Below are positions 24,957-36,080 of a stretch of 64,000 nucleotides of DNA, piece by piece. Source of the DNA: Tetrapyrgos nigripes (lineage: Eukaryota; Basidiomycota; Agaricomycetes; Agaricales; Campanellaceae); the NCBI GenBank assembly GCA_013368315.1, contig JAACJM010000025.1, positions 1 to 64,000 on the forward strand, given 5' to 3'. Position numbers and translations under genes: made by a program. Positions within the stretch are counted from its first letter, which is position 1. Each line of letters starts with the position of its first letter. The notes below the pieces were generated by a model, which was not told the DNA's origin, ran no database searches, and saw only the letters and a program-made list of their open reading frames with translations.

Positions 24957-25020
24957 GCACGTTTCCTAGGTCGCAGCGACTTGTGTAAGGTTTGGTACCA
25001 CCACAGCTTGGGCAGGTCAT
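24957..25020 (-). pseudogene. F-box gene 5' stub, copy 1
   Basis: Minus-strand ATG at 25018-25020 reads MTCPSCGGTKPYTSRCDLG, matching the start of the F-box family (CxxCG motif). After about 20 codons the similarity ends abruptly and the chitin-synthase fragment begins. The upstream side keeps F-box promoter-like sequence (GGATTGGAGATGTAGCG). This is a recombination junction, not a gene. Confidence 0.75.
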
Positions 25021-26808
25021 TGTGGCTAGGTTTCAGGAGGAGAAGAGAAAGTGCTGAGCGTTGAGTACTGAGTATCAATGGATTGGAGATGTAGCGTTGA
25101 TGTGGTGGTCGGCAGTGAAAGCGTTTTCTGTCTCATCTCAACGTGACCGTTTTCGGCTTTCTCTTCAACCGCCTTCCCGAATACGAATACGTCTATTCCT
25201 CTTCAAAACACAATCTTGAGGATAATGCTAGCCCGCAAACTTTCCGACTCTAATATAACGAACAATATTGCTTCTTCACTGAAGCTGCACAATCTAGCAA
25301 GTGTGTACATAGTTCTGTGGCTCTGGCTTACATACCTACTTGCTGAGGAAGTGCCAGAGATACCTCAGACTGACTCTTACTGACCCAAATAGAATTTGGC
25401 CAGTGACTGGCCCGGGCCTACCCCCCTTCCAACCTATGTACCAGATATCCGTTCCGCCACCCCCTTGCAACAGGAAATCAAATTCGACTGAGTGGCCGAG
25501 TGCACGTCCAAGGAGTTGTCCATCAGTCGCTACTCGTTCTCGTTATTGCTCCTAGCCCCTGAGTCCGTCGACATCGCAAGGATTTCCACTACATACCGCG
25601 ATTGCCGGTATGTTCATCGTAATGGAGGAGGAGGAGGAGGAGGAGTGTATTACCCGGACCAGGTCCAAGAACTGAACGCCGAGGTTCCGGAAGGCATCCC
25701 GATGACTATCTACGTACATCATCGAGTTCCGGGGTCAGTCACTCCCAATATGGACGAGCTCGCAGCTCGAGGACTGCTGTAGATCCATACCAGTTATGAC
25801 GACCACCAATACAGTGATAAGTATATATTCTATCTACTAACATCTATACTGTGGTGGTATATACAAAGGTGCATCGTCAAAAATTTTGAATACTGTGTGC
25901 ACAAACTTCGCCACCACGACATACATTGGTTGAAAATTGAAATGAGATCAATGACGCTAGATATTCTGTTGGCTGGCGCTGGAGATCGAAGAGGCGACTG
26001 CTTGCATTTTGAGAGTTGTATTGAGAAAGAAGCTCAGTTCGGAGCGGGACGAAAGGGTCATGTAGACATTCGAGTAGAGCGCGAAGGACGAGGACTGCCA
26101 CCAGCGAAAAACGCGTGGGAGCGTGACAGTCACCAGTCACACACGCGGCAGATGAAGAAAAAATCTCGAGCTCGTCGTTATCGACGGCGCACGCCACAGA
26201 CAGCGTAAACGCAGGTAAAATTGTATAAGACTCGGCACGGAGGCTACAGCACTCGCTAATTGCCTATGTACCAAGTTCTGTGGCCATAAGCCTACAGGAA
26301 CAGGGTGGATTGTAATTTTGGAATGGAGTCCTGGCCCCTGGGGTTATAATACACGTATGTACAGGTACTCAGTCACATCTCATTGATCTTACATCGCTGG
26401 GAATCTGAACGTACGCAGGTGATCTTTTCGGTTGTTATTTCATCAAGCTGTCTTCTCTCTGGTCCACGACTCTATGAGATAGAGAGCCCAATGACGTGAA
26501 AGTGGGCGACCATCTGGCAGACCACGACGAGGTGGCAAATAGTGACAAAAGCCGTCCTAGTCGTCCTTTTACTTCCTTCTCTTAGGAATCAAAGCGGTGT
26601 CTTGTGGCTGTTAGTGGCGATATTTTCGGCTGATCCTTTGAACCAAGTAGTTGAGTAGTGGAATATCGGAGCCGAAATACGCCATCTGAACTTGTCACTA
26701 AAGGTGCAGTCACAGTCGAATGAAGTATATTCATTTCGCATCGTTAATGAAAGTTCCAAAGAACGTCTGAACCTTGTTCTCTCTCCAATGATATCGTTCT
26801 CCTCCAAC
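25021..26808. repeat. Module spacer, copy 2 of 3, and P450 copy 2 upstream DNA
   Basis: 25021-25310 matches the spacers at 17997 and 32440, including the F-box upstream block, but breaks off earlier. 25380-25800 is different DNA with a (GGA)n run at 25624-25645 and a block at 25655-25770 that recurs, diverged, near 35335-35595. 25800-26580 shows nothing recognisable. From about 26580 to the P450 start it resembles 19325-19566. No gene was found. Confidence 0.6.
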
Positions 26809-26828
26809 GTTAAAAGGCCCAGGGCCAC
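26809..26828 (+). promoter_or_regulatory. Shared P450 core-promoter motif, copy 2
   Basis: GTTAAAAGGCCCAGGGCCAC, 37 bases before the ATG, with the near-palindrome GGCCCAGGGCC intact. It is conserved with the copies at 19521 and 36035. Confidence 0.45.
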
Positions 26829-26845
26829 ACGCCGTAAGAGTAAAC

Positions 26846-29525
26846 ATGCTTAACACAGTGCATCTCCTCGCAATCCCTGGTCTGCTCATTGTCTATGATC
26901 TTTGGAAATATCTCCTGCGCAGACATCGTCAGGCCCTCTCTTATCCACCTGGACCGAAAGGTCTTCCTATCATTGGTTCATTCTTCGATGCCCTGACACC
27001 TCGCACTGGACTCGAGACTCAGTGGGCAATATTCCGGGATATGGGGCACATATATCACTCCGACGTCTTACACATCGATGTTCTCGGAGACCATACTGTC
27101 GTTTTGAACTCTGCTAAAGCCGCAGAAGAGTTGTTGGAGAGGAGGTCTGGAATTTATTCGAGCAGGCCTAGTAAGTCTCTTGATCATTCGAGCTCAATGA
27201 ACTCGTGATTGATGAAGTCTTGATTCTTAGCGATGTATATGGCGAATGAATCAGGGTGAGTCTTGTATCACCTACTAGATGAATGTCTGTAAACCGGATG
27301 CTTTTCTTTCTCTTTTGAAGATGGGGATGGAATTTCGCGAGTACGTCGTTCACCAACTTTGTTGTGCTATCCGTCAACTTATTGAACCCTTAGCAATGCC
27401 ATACACATTATGGTGGAGGTGAGTGTCAATCAATTTGTCCAGAGATAGTGTCCTGGTTTTTTGACACTGCTGCAGACTTCATCGCCGGACTTTTCATCAG
27501 CACTTCCGTTCAGAAGCTATTGCAACGTATCATCCATTTATTCGGCAAGCAACTTCCCGCCTCCTCAGAAGTCTGTCGTGTATACAGTCTACTACAATGG
27601 TGACGCAGTATGATGACCTTCAGGCTGTTGTTCGTCAGTAAGTGCTCGGTACATCTACCTAGCATGCAGCGATTGATTTATTAATATGAATATTGCTTCT
27701 TAAAGACACGCTGCTTCAATAATTCTATACACAACCTATGGTATCACCGAACAAGAGGATATGGAAGCCTTTGTTAAACTCGTCAATAATGCCGCAGAGA
27801 GTCTTGTAACTTTCAGTCATGGTAACTTCCTGGTAGATTATTTTCCCTTGTTGAGATATGTTCCAGGTAAGTTTTAAGCTGCGTTCACTGATCTTCCTCA
27901 ACGCTAAACACTGATTGATATACTTACAGCCTGGTTTCCTGGTGCACATTTCAAGCGAAAAGCAACGCGCTGGTCTCAGTTGACATCAGAACTTGTGAAC
28001 AAGCCTTGGAATCAGCTGAGAGCTTCTATCGTACGTGGATTCAACCCCGTGTATGTAAATATAATATTTTTGAACTGACCATGAGCCATATACGCATAGT
28101 CATCAGGAACTGCGATATCTTGCTTTGGAACAAAATGCCTGCAGAAACTCGATTTGACGTTCAACGCTGCTGACGCTACTGAAGATACTTCATACTTGGG
28201 AATGTCAAAGACAGACTCTGACACGAAGACGGAAGAGATAGTTAGAAATTGTGCTGGGACAGCATATGTGGGTGAGTGCCATGCCTTGGAATATTTTTCC
28301 CAAACTCAGCTTCAATGTTGTGATGAATATCACTTGCACAGCTGGATCAGATACAGTAAGTTCTTGAAATATTTACTCAGTCATGAGGTTCATAATCATC
28401 TGATTGATATGTATTTTCCGGTAGTCTGTCTCCTTAACCTTAATCTCGGTCCTTGTCCTCTCCCACCATCCTGAAATCCAAGCCAAAGCCCAAGAGGAAT
28501 TGGATCGAGTACTTGGTTCTACAGCCAATTCCTCTCAGCTTCCAGATTTCTCTGACCGAGGAAGCTTGCCATATGTTGAAGCAGTCTTCAAGGAAATTTT
28601 GAGAATGTATCCTAGTGCTCCTTTGGGTAAGTAACCATCCTTCACAGTAATAATACGAGTATTTTTCTGCTAGATGTCCTGATTCTTTGATTACACAGGT
28701 GTTCCGCATTATAGCGTCGCTGATGATGTCTATGATGGGTATTTCATACCGAAAGGTAGGTGAAAACTCATATCTAAATTTGATCAGGCTCAAACTAAAG
28801 ATAATCTACTTTCTTTGACATAAATAGGAACCACTGTTGTGGGCAATGCTTGGTGAGTTCTCAACCGCAATCATCAGTCAATTATTTATCTGTCTCTCAT
28901 GCCATCTCTTTTTTTTTCCGGTTCATTTCCACAATTTGAAATGCTTAGGGCAATCCTCCATGACGAAAACCTCTATCCTGATCCTCTTACATTTAATCCT
29001 GACCGCTTTCTGAGGACTGAACCTCAGAGAGGTGCTCCGCCTGCAAAACACTCACTTAATCCTGATCCTGAGTTGTATGCTTTTGGTTTTGGCAGGAGGT
29101 GAGTAACCTTGGCGCAGCTTAACCCTTCAGCCTCCTCTCCTTTCAAAGTTCTTCGAGCTTCAGAAATGATACTTACTGATTGCGTGCTTATAATTATTTC
29201 TAGAATCTGCCCCGCGAGACACCTAGCTCTTGACACCTCATGGCTTGTGCTCGTTTGTCTTTTGGCTACTTGCAATATTACCAGGATCTCCAGTGACAAT
29301 ACTGAGCCCAAGTCCAATGAGATTGATCCAATAGTTGATCTTGTTGATGGTCCTGTTGTGTGAGTTATACTAATTCTTAACTCTTCAAGGCTGTAATAAG
29401 ATCTGATTTTCTGATTTTCTGACAGTCATCCCAAACCATTCAAGTCCTGCATCACCCCTCGTTCAGCTAGTGCGTTTGAATTGATGAAATCTGGGTATGA
29501 GGTCGGGGTTGAGGTTGAAGCCTGA
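26846..29525 (+). CDS. Cytochrome P450 monooxygenase, copy 2
   Basis: Fifteen exons give 564 codons plus TGA: 26846-27170, 27231-27255, 27321-27340, 27394-27418, 27476-27637, 27706-27866, 27930-28030, 28100-28271, 28342-28355, 28425-28626, 28699-28755, 28828-28852, 28949-29098, 29204-29359, 29426-29525. Intron positions and phases are identical to copy 1, with in-frame length changes only (one codon lost in exon 6, four gained in exon 14). I-helix AGSDTS, ExxR (EILR) and FNPDRF are present. The heme loop reads FGFGRRICPA: the usual glycine two residues after the ligand Cys (about residue 482) is alanine, which the P450 signature tolerates. It looks functional, and in-frame-only indels suggest past selection. 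Confidence 0.9.
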
Positions 29526-30499
29526 GTCTAAGCTGAACTTGAAGCGCTTGTGAATCTGAAGTGTGAGGAGAAAGTGGTTGAAGAATCAAAACTCCATTAT
29601 GATCATGAAACTTTCCATCCTTTGTCCTTTCCATGTATAGCATACCTACGACGCGTTCATGAACTGTTCTGTAGAACTGTACAAGGACCTAGAATAATCT
29701 CCCCTGCATGCTTTTATTTTATCTCCTCTCTCCTTCTCTTTTTTCTCTCCTGTATGCTTCAGTGTAAGTTTCCAGGTTATCCAATCTGCTGCCCACCGCT
29801 CTCCACAACGCTTTCCACTACTATTCTCGAGCTGTCCTCTATCTCTGTCTCTAATGTCGTGCATTTTCCTACGTCGCTGCTCCAGGAGCATTGTATTTAT
29901 TCAAATCGATGTTCATTCCCTCATCCAAACGTACCCGAACGTACTTGAGCGCAAGTGGAGCTCTTGAGAGTTTGAAGCAGATAGGTATATGTATACACTC
30001 CAAAATGATAAATCCAGAGTCTGAGGTACGCTTACCGGTACGTTCCCTATGTGTGATACTTATATACGATTATAATAAGATTTAGTTCTTGATCGAGGGG
30101 ATATAGCCGGACAAATAGATGGAAAGACAAGATAAAAAGGCGAAGAAGTCAACACATATCGACGTGACAGTAAACGGGGTGAAGATTGAGCAAACATAGA
30201 GGGAATAAGGAGAAAAAGACGAGGAGAGGAGGAGACAATGATAACTAGCCTCGCGTCGTGACATGTCGTATGTCTTTCAAACTAATCAGAAAAAAGGTCG
30301 TGGTCCAGGTCCATACAATCAATTGCTTCGCCTCACTTCGTTCCCTGGCCGGTCCATCCACCGACGACCGTACATCCTCGTCATCCTTTCGCGTCACCAC
30401 GCAAGACACCGTGCAAGAACTAGCCTCCTCTACTCTTAACCCTTACCCAGCCCTTGCCCCCCCTCCCTCGACGTTAACCCTGACATGCCATGTCTTGCT
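29526..30499. other. Gap between P450 copy 2 and chitin-synthase fragment
   Basis: A duplicate of 22247-23322; from about 30040 the two are almost identical. It contains no independent gene. Open frames on both strands are shared shadows. Confidence 0.6.
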
Positions 30500-32052
30500 G
30501 TATTCTCCAGCAAACAACCTAATAATCATATACATCGTAAATGCCCAATCAGTCCCAATCCTTGGCGTTTCCTTTTGCCCGAAAAAACTTGAAAAAGACA
30601 CGACACTCACAAGCCAACCCCGCAATACTATAAAACAAAAATGTCATATACCCCTTCAGTCGCACTGGCCATCGCAGTCGCAAGTAACCCATTACTCAAA
30701 GTCCACGCCAACAATACATTTGTCCCAACTGTCCTATAATAATCCTCCTGTTGCGTAGCAGCATCCACCTTCCCTTCAAGCTTTGGTGCCTTTGTGCCTA
30801 AGACGTGCAAAGCATCTTCGTAATTGGCGTCGATATCAATCGGTTGATCAGGAACAGCGGCATCGACAGACCTGCCGTTCTTTGAGTTTGTAGCATCGAT
30901 AACACCTAGTTCGGTAGTTACTTTGTTGTCGCCCCTGGTTCCAGGAGACGTTGTGGACGTTGGCGAAGGCGTAGACTTTGAGGACGGAGATGTAGGAAGG
31001 GGTCACGAGCATGTATTGGAAGAAGGAGGTTATCATGTGCCAGGGTTCGAACTGGGGAAAGGAGACGTTAGTTAGCTTACACTCGAAATCCGTGCCGCAC
31101 AAGACAAGACAAGGCAAGAGGAAACCACTCACGAAAATCAAACTAGCAACTAGATACAACCCCAATGTCGCTACCAACGACAAGACTATATTCCTGAAAA
31201 TCGTATTATCGAATAGGTCCCCCGCATCGATACCTTGGTCGTCGATAATTTGGTCTATCCCTTCGAAGGCGAGGAGGAAGGCGAAGAGCTGGTCGCATAG
31301 TGCATAGAGGGCGTCAGTACATCATCCATACCAACACTCAACTCACTGCTCACTACCCCACCACCCTCAAACTGAAATCATATAGAAGAAACACAATCAC
31401 TTACAGTCATATAAATAGTAAACCGCAAACCCTAAAATCGCAGTCGGTAAAAACCCATTTACTCCCGGTTGGTTACCCTACGAAAGGAGGAAACAAATGG
31501 TGAGTAAACCGAGGTATAGATAGTTGAGTATAATGTTGACGATGTGGATACCTGTGATGTGAAAGTTGAGGTCTACCATCGCGTTGGAGAGGATGATGAA
31601 GGCGATGTAGTAGCTTGCCTGGGGGGAGGGAGGAGGCGTCAGTCATCGGTCTTGGTCAACCTCAACGGGTCTGGGTTCGATTTGGACGAAGAGGAAGACA
31701 AAAAGAAGAGAGGAGAGGAGAGGAGAAAAGACAAAGCGGGTGCCGAGCACTTGGACGACACGACACGACACTCACCAACCAGCCAAATTAAACGTCTGAT
31801 ACTATATTTCAATGTGGATCCAAAACTTTCGAATGAAAGATTGGGCACTTCGATAGATGTAGTAAAAGTGGAATGTCAAGTGGACCCAAAGTGGACCGCG
31901 GTGATGAAGGAGCCGTTGAGCCAGCGGCGGCATTGGGAGGTGAATTTGGGGACCTATGTATATGTATAGGAGGGGTTAAGGGCCATCATGGGTAATAAAC
32001 TCCTTCTCCTCCTCCTCCTCCTCCTCAAACTTCAAACACAAACATGTCTTTC
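30500..32052 (-). pseudogene. Chitin synthase 3' half, copy 2
   Basis: Same exons as the 23.3-25.0 kb copy, slightly more decayed at the 5' end. It shares the 2-base deletion after HNVSW and the frameshift before YMTFLFYS. It has tyrosine where copy 1 has its TAG stop, but its own TAG at 31478-31480 (leucine in copy 1) and FNLAG for FNLIFS. Here the donor after that exon is intact (TTGGTGAGT). A (TCC)n run at 32003-32028 lies near the junction with the F-box fragment at about 32052. It cannot encode a synthase. Confidence 0.85.
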
Positions 32053-32439
32053 CTGCACACTGAAACCAGCGTGAACGGAAGGCACCCAATGCTCTCCACC
32101 CTGACAGCAAACGTTATCGGGTGTCCATCACAGACGGCTACAAAGATGCGAGTCAACAACTCGACAGGTAACCGCCGTATGGGAGCTGAAAGAGACTTCA
32201 GCTGCTCGTCGTGTTTACTCAGCAGCTCTTGTTGCTCTTCGAGGTACAGCAAACGCGACCGGAGTTGAGACATTTCCCAATCAAACCCTCGTATATCATC
32301 CTCGACGTCCCGCTGGATCTGCAGAGCTGAGGAAGGGAGAGGGGAAAGTCCGTAGCATGCTGTTGATGCGAGCAGACACGTTTCCTGGGTCGCAGCGACT
32401 TCTGTAAGATTTGATACCACCACAGCTCGGGCAGGCCAT
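32053..32439 (-). pseudogene. F-box gene 5' fragment, copy 2
   Basis: Minus-strand ATG at 32437-32439 reads MACPSCGGIKSYRSRC and RINSMLRTFP. A 2-base deletion shifts the frame. The second frame carries DDIRGFDWEMSQLRSRLLYL, LSAPIRRLPVELLTRIFVAV (F-box) and CLPFTLVSVC, then stops at the chitin-synthase junction. It is closest to the 14958-16679 copy. About 120 codons remain. The truncation point differs from the 24957 stub. Confidence 0.8.
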
Positions 32440-35400
32440 CGTGGCTAGGTTTTACGGAGAGATGAAAAAGGGATGAGTGACAATGGATTGGAGATGTAGC
32501 GATGTGGTGGCCAGCAGTGAAAGCGTTTTCTTTTCTCAACGTGACTGTTCTCGGCTTTCTCTTCAACCATCATCATCGCCTTCCCATTTGTCCCAGTTCT
32601 CCAGTCATGAATGCAAACACGTCTACCCCACTTCAAAGCGCAATATTGAGGATAATGCTAGCCTTCAAACTTTCCGACTCTAATATAACGAATAATTGTT
32701 GGCCATATTGCTTCGCTGAAGCTGCAAGATGTCTCATATACGGAAAATGGTGCGTAACAGCTTGATAGCTCTCATAAAATCTTCCTGAGGGCTTGCTATC
32801 TGATAGGTCATCGTCCTTAATAATGTCCATATCTGATTCACTTCTTCTATCGGCTTTCTTCCATTACCCCAGGCTAGAAAAATTCTGGGTATACTGTTCC
32901 TCCGGTTAGCGGCAAAATAGAAAATTTCGCAACCACTAGTGGACGACGCGCTCTTCAGGTCTTTAAGTAGATGGATGAGGCTCAAGTGCTCCGTGTCTTT
33001 GTCCACCAGCGACACTCGGACTGCGCCAAAGGCTGTCGACATTCTGTTTCTTGTCAAGTTTCCTACTTCCTCGTCACTTGTTTGAAATTTGAGATTTTGA
33101 GTTGGGATACTCTTGTAAATATGTCCGTTCCTCCTTTTTTGGTGAGTTTTCATCGTCGTTTGCTTTCGTTGTCTCGTAGCTGTGCCAATGTCGCAAGAAC
33201 TAGTACGACTGTACGGTACTCCTGGTCCCAGCTCTGTTGTGTCTCGTTGGTCTGAACGACGCCTGTCTCTGAACTGCCCGCGTATTGCGTTGTCTGTTAT
33301 CCTCACTGTGGGTCAGTGTACACACCGACGAGCGGGAAGCATGACATGGAGGTGTAGAATTGCAGGAACTTGTTGACGATGAGGAAGAGTTACGGTGATA
33401 TCACGCGGTTACTCGAGTCCTATCGTCTCAGGAACGTACTAGACCTACGTCGGGACGCTTCCCGGAACCTGGCGTATCATTTATTGGTCCCCGGTTAATA
33501 GACTCCTCACACCCTTACAACGCCGACCATTCCGGACCCAACGATTTCACTATCCTTCGTAGAGATCAACACATGTATATATTATATTGTTACCTTACTA
33601 GTTCTACCCTTCATCTCTTCCACTTGATGATACTCGTTGAGCAGAGGCAGTTGGCCCCTATCTCTCCCTGTCGACGAGCTCCGAAGCTCGAGCAGACCAG
33701 GCTGCAGTTAACACTCATATCGGTGATTTTCAGCAGGATTAATCTCACACAGGCCATTTTTGTGTGCAGCAATGCCGTGCATACCAGTTTCTCTCCAGAG
33801 CAGAGTGCAGCACATCCTAGAATATGTAACGTCCAGTGCGATGTGCTGAAGCTACGCAGGCCACCCAGAACTGACTACGCAATGAGACAGTGTGCCATTG
33901 TGCTCGCCGCCAGTGCCTCTCTTGTCTCTGAACTCGATAGGGGTTTGGGGGGAGGGGCATAAAGGGTTCCTACAGCAACGGTTTATTGATGAATCGGAAT
34001 CGGTGGTTGGCTGTGTAGCAAGATTTATATTACGCTCTTGAAGTCGCGAAGGTTCTGGATACCACCTCCTATCATGTATGAGGATTGCGTAAATTCTGAA
34101 CCCCAGTCAGAATAATAACATTCCTCGAAACTCTAGCATCTAAATCCTTCTGTTGACTGGTGGAGCTGTGCACGACATTCAAGTGGCTCGGTATGATAAA
34201 TATTGAACGTTCGAGTGGGGAATTGCAGGGGCTCGCTGGAGTAGGCCGTAGAGCTATAGCGTAGAGATGCAGATGGAATACTTAAGACGAGTCTGGCTCT
34301 TTGGTCAGACTTTAGACAAATATGTACAAACAAGTGACTAAGCATCCCAAATGCTCCTACTGTGGCGTACTCTGCGTCTATGGAATAGGGCAAATCCCTA
34401 TCCCATCGCGTCTCCTCGCGGGGTTGTGCGGCCCAAGTCTGACGGTGGTTAGTTTGGTTACCTGATCAATTCTGCGGTGGGATGCCCACGACGTGCAAAC
34501 GGAGTAGATGTACGTAGCGTGAACCCTGGCTGTTTCCTTATTGGGTCCGTAGTGCCGGCTTTCCTATCCTGTCCTATCCGTATCTGATGGTATAGATCCG
34601 TCCAAGCATATGAGCATGATGAGGATTGCAAAGTGGAGGAGTTTATTACACGGCATGGGTTGGACGCCGGTTGTCAGGTCCGTAGGGAAGGTAAAGGACG
34701 AGCTGGCGGCCTCTACGATATCCGTCGTAGATTTTCGTAGATCTAGTCTATCCTACGACCACCTTTTACTTGAACAGATGTAACTACCTACGTATACTAT
34801 GGATTGGGTCTGCGATAGCCGGGGTGAACGTATAGTTTTTTCAAATATTTTAAGGAGTTCGAAAATGTATTTTGCACTGCAAGGGTGTCCGGTACGCGAT
34901 TATTAATTAGGTGGGTAGGTTCCTGGGCGGAACTACGGTGGAACCCTTAATTCTTTTTTTTTGCCCTACCCATCGGGAGCCAGGAAGCGTTCTGACGACG
35001 GTCAAGCTGGCGAGCTGTCGAGATAAAAAACGTAGATAGATGTTCTAAATGAAGACAGCCCTTGCAGAGCAGCCACAGTTTAGGCTTCCGTAGCATTTCA
35101 AGCCAGTTTGGGGCTCACATACTTTAGTTCGCAGCGATAGGATAATGTTTTCTCCGATCCACTCCACTGGCAACCGCTTTACATACCTGTACTAGGTTGG
35201 TATTTCGCCCACCTACACATTTTACGGTCAGGAAGTGATGGAAGACGAGTCAACGGTCATGAGCTGGCAGTCAGGTAGATTATTAGATAGGCGAAATTAC
35301 TACTACATATGTATTCGGTATATCACACCATTACGCCTCATGGGTCCAAGAACTGAAACGCCGGTTTCCGGGAAGTATCCCGATGTATGTAAGCAGCATA

Positions 35401-36034
35401 GACTCGCGAGCCAGTCTGTCGGTAATCTCACGTGGCCTGGCGGACTTTGAATGGGGCCAGTTGGCAGTGACTGACGAACGACCGGCGGAGTTCGAAACAG
35501 AACGGATGGGACCGAGCCTATAAGCAGCAGTACATCATCGATCCGGGGACTTACTACCACACCGCAGGCGAGCTCACGACTCAAAGGATATGAATGACGG
35601 TAGCAAGCCAAGCCGGATACAGGAAATTACTATAGTAGACTAATACGGAACTAGAGTACATAGTCTACGGAAAGTAGGTCCAGAGCTCGAGGTATTCCGA
35701 CCAGTGACCACCGGTCTTCAAAAAAAAATTTTGGACCCCCTTGATTTTGCAGTGAGCGAGTAGGGAAGTACCATCGGCAAGATTGTCATAGCTTTCAACA
35801 GTAGGCTTGTACCTGAAGAATGTCCTCAGGTAGTTTTCTCTGAGTTCCGTTAATGGAGCATGAACACCGGTGTCTCTACATCAGCCATACTACAAAACCG
35901 GGACACCCGGTGTTCTGGCAGTATTTCAAGCCCAAGCCTATGGTGACCGGATACAGTCGGGCAGGAGTGAGTATAGCCTGAACGTCCGTCGACGTCGGTG
36001 CCCTCAATGAACGTAAGTATGCCCTGCAGAGCTC
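32440..36034. other. Module spacer copy 3 and unassigned DNA before P450 copy 3
   Basis: 32440-33250 is the third spacer copy (F-box promoter side, then the same blocks as 17997-18600). From about 33300 to 36034 no similarity to the P450 1 and 2 upstream regions remains. 35335-35595 is a diverged version of 25655-25770, apparently with an insertion. Open frames up to 190 codons (32734-33306, minus) have no recognisable domain. No transposon ends were identified. Confidence 0.5.
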
Positions 36035-36054
36035 GTTAAAAGGCCCAGGGCCAC
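36035..36054 (+). promoter_or_regulatory. Shared P450 core-promoter motif, copy 3
   Basis: GTTAAAAGGCCCAGGGCCAC, 46 bases before the ATG. Similarity to the other two P450 promoters begins at this motif, so the duplication breakpoint lies immediately upstream and the distal control region is different. Confidence 0.5.
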
Positions 36055-36080
36055 ACTTCGTAAAACCAACTCATCTAAAC

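Noticed and set aside
32734..33306. 190-codon minus-strand open frame as a gene
   Set aside because: No domain. It lies in spacer sequence whose other copies do not keep the frame open.
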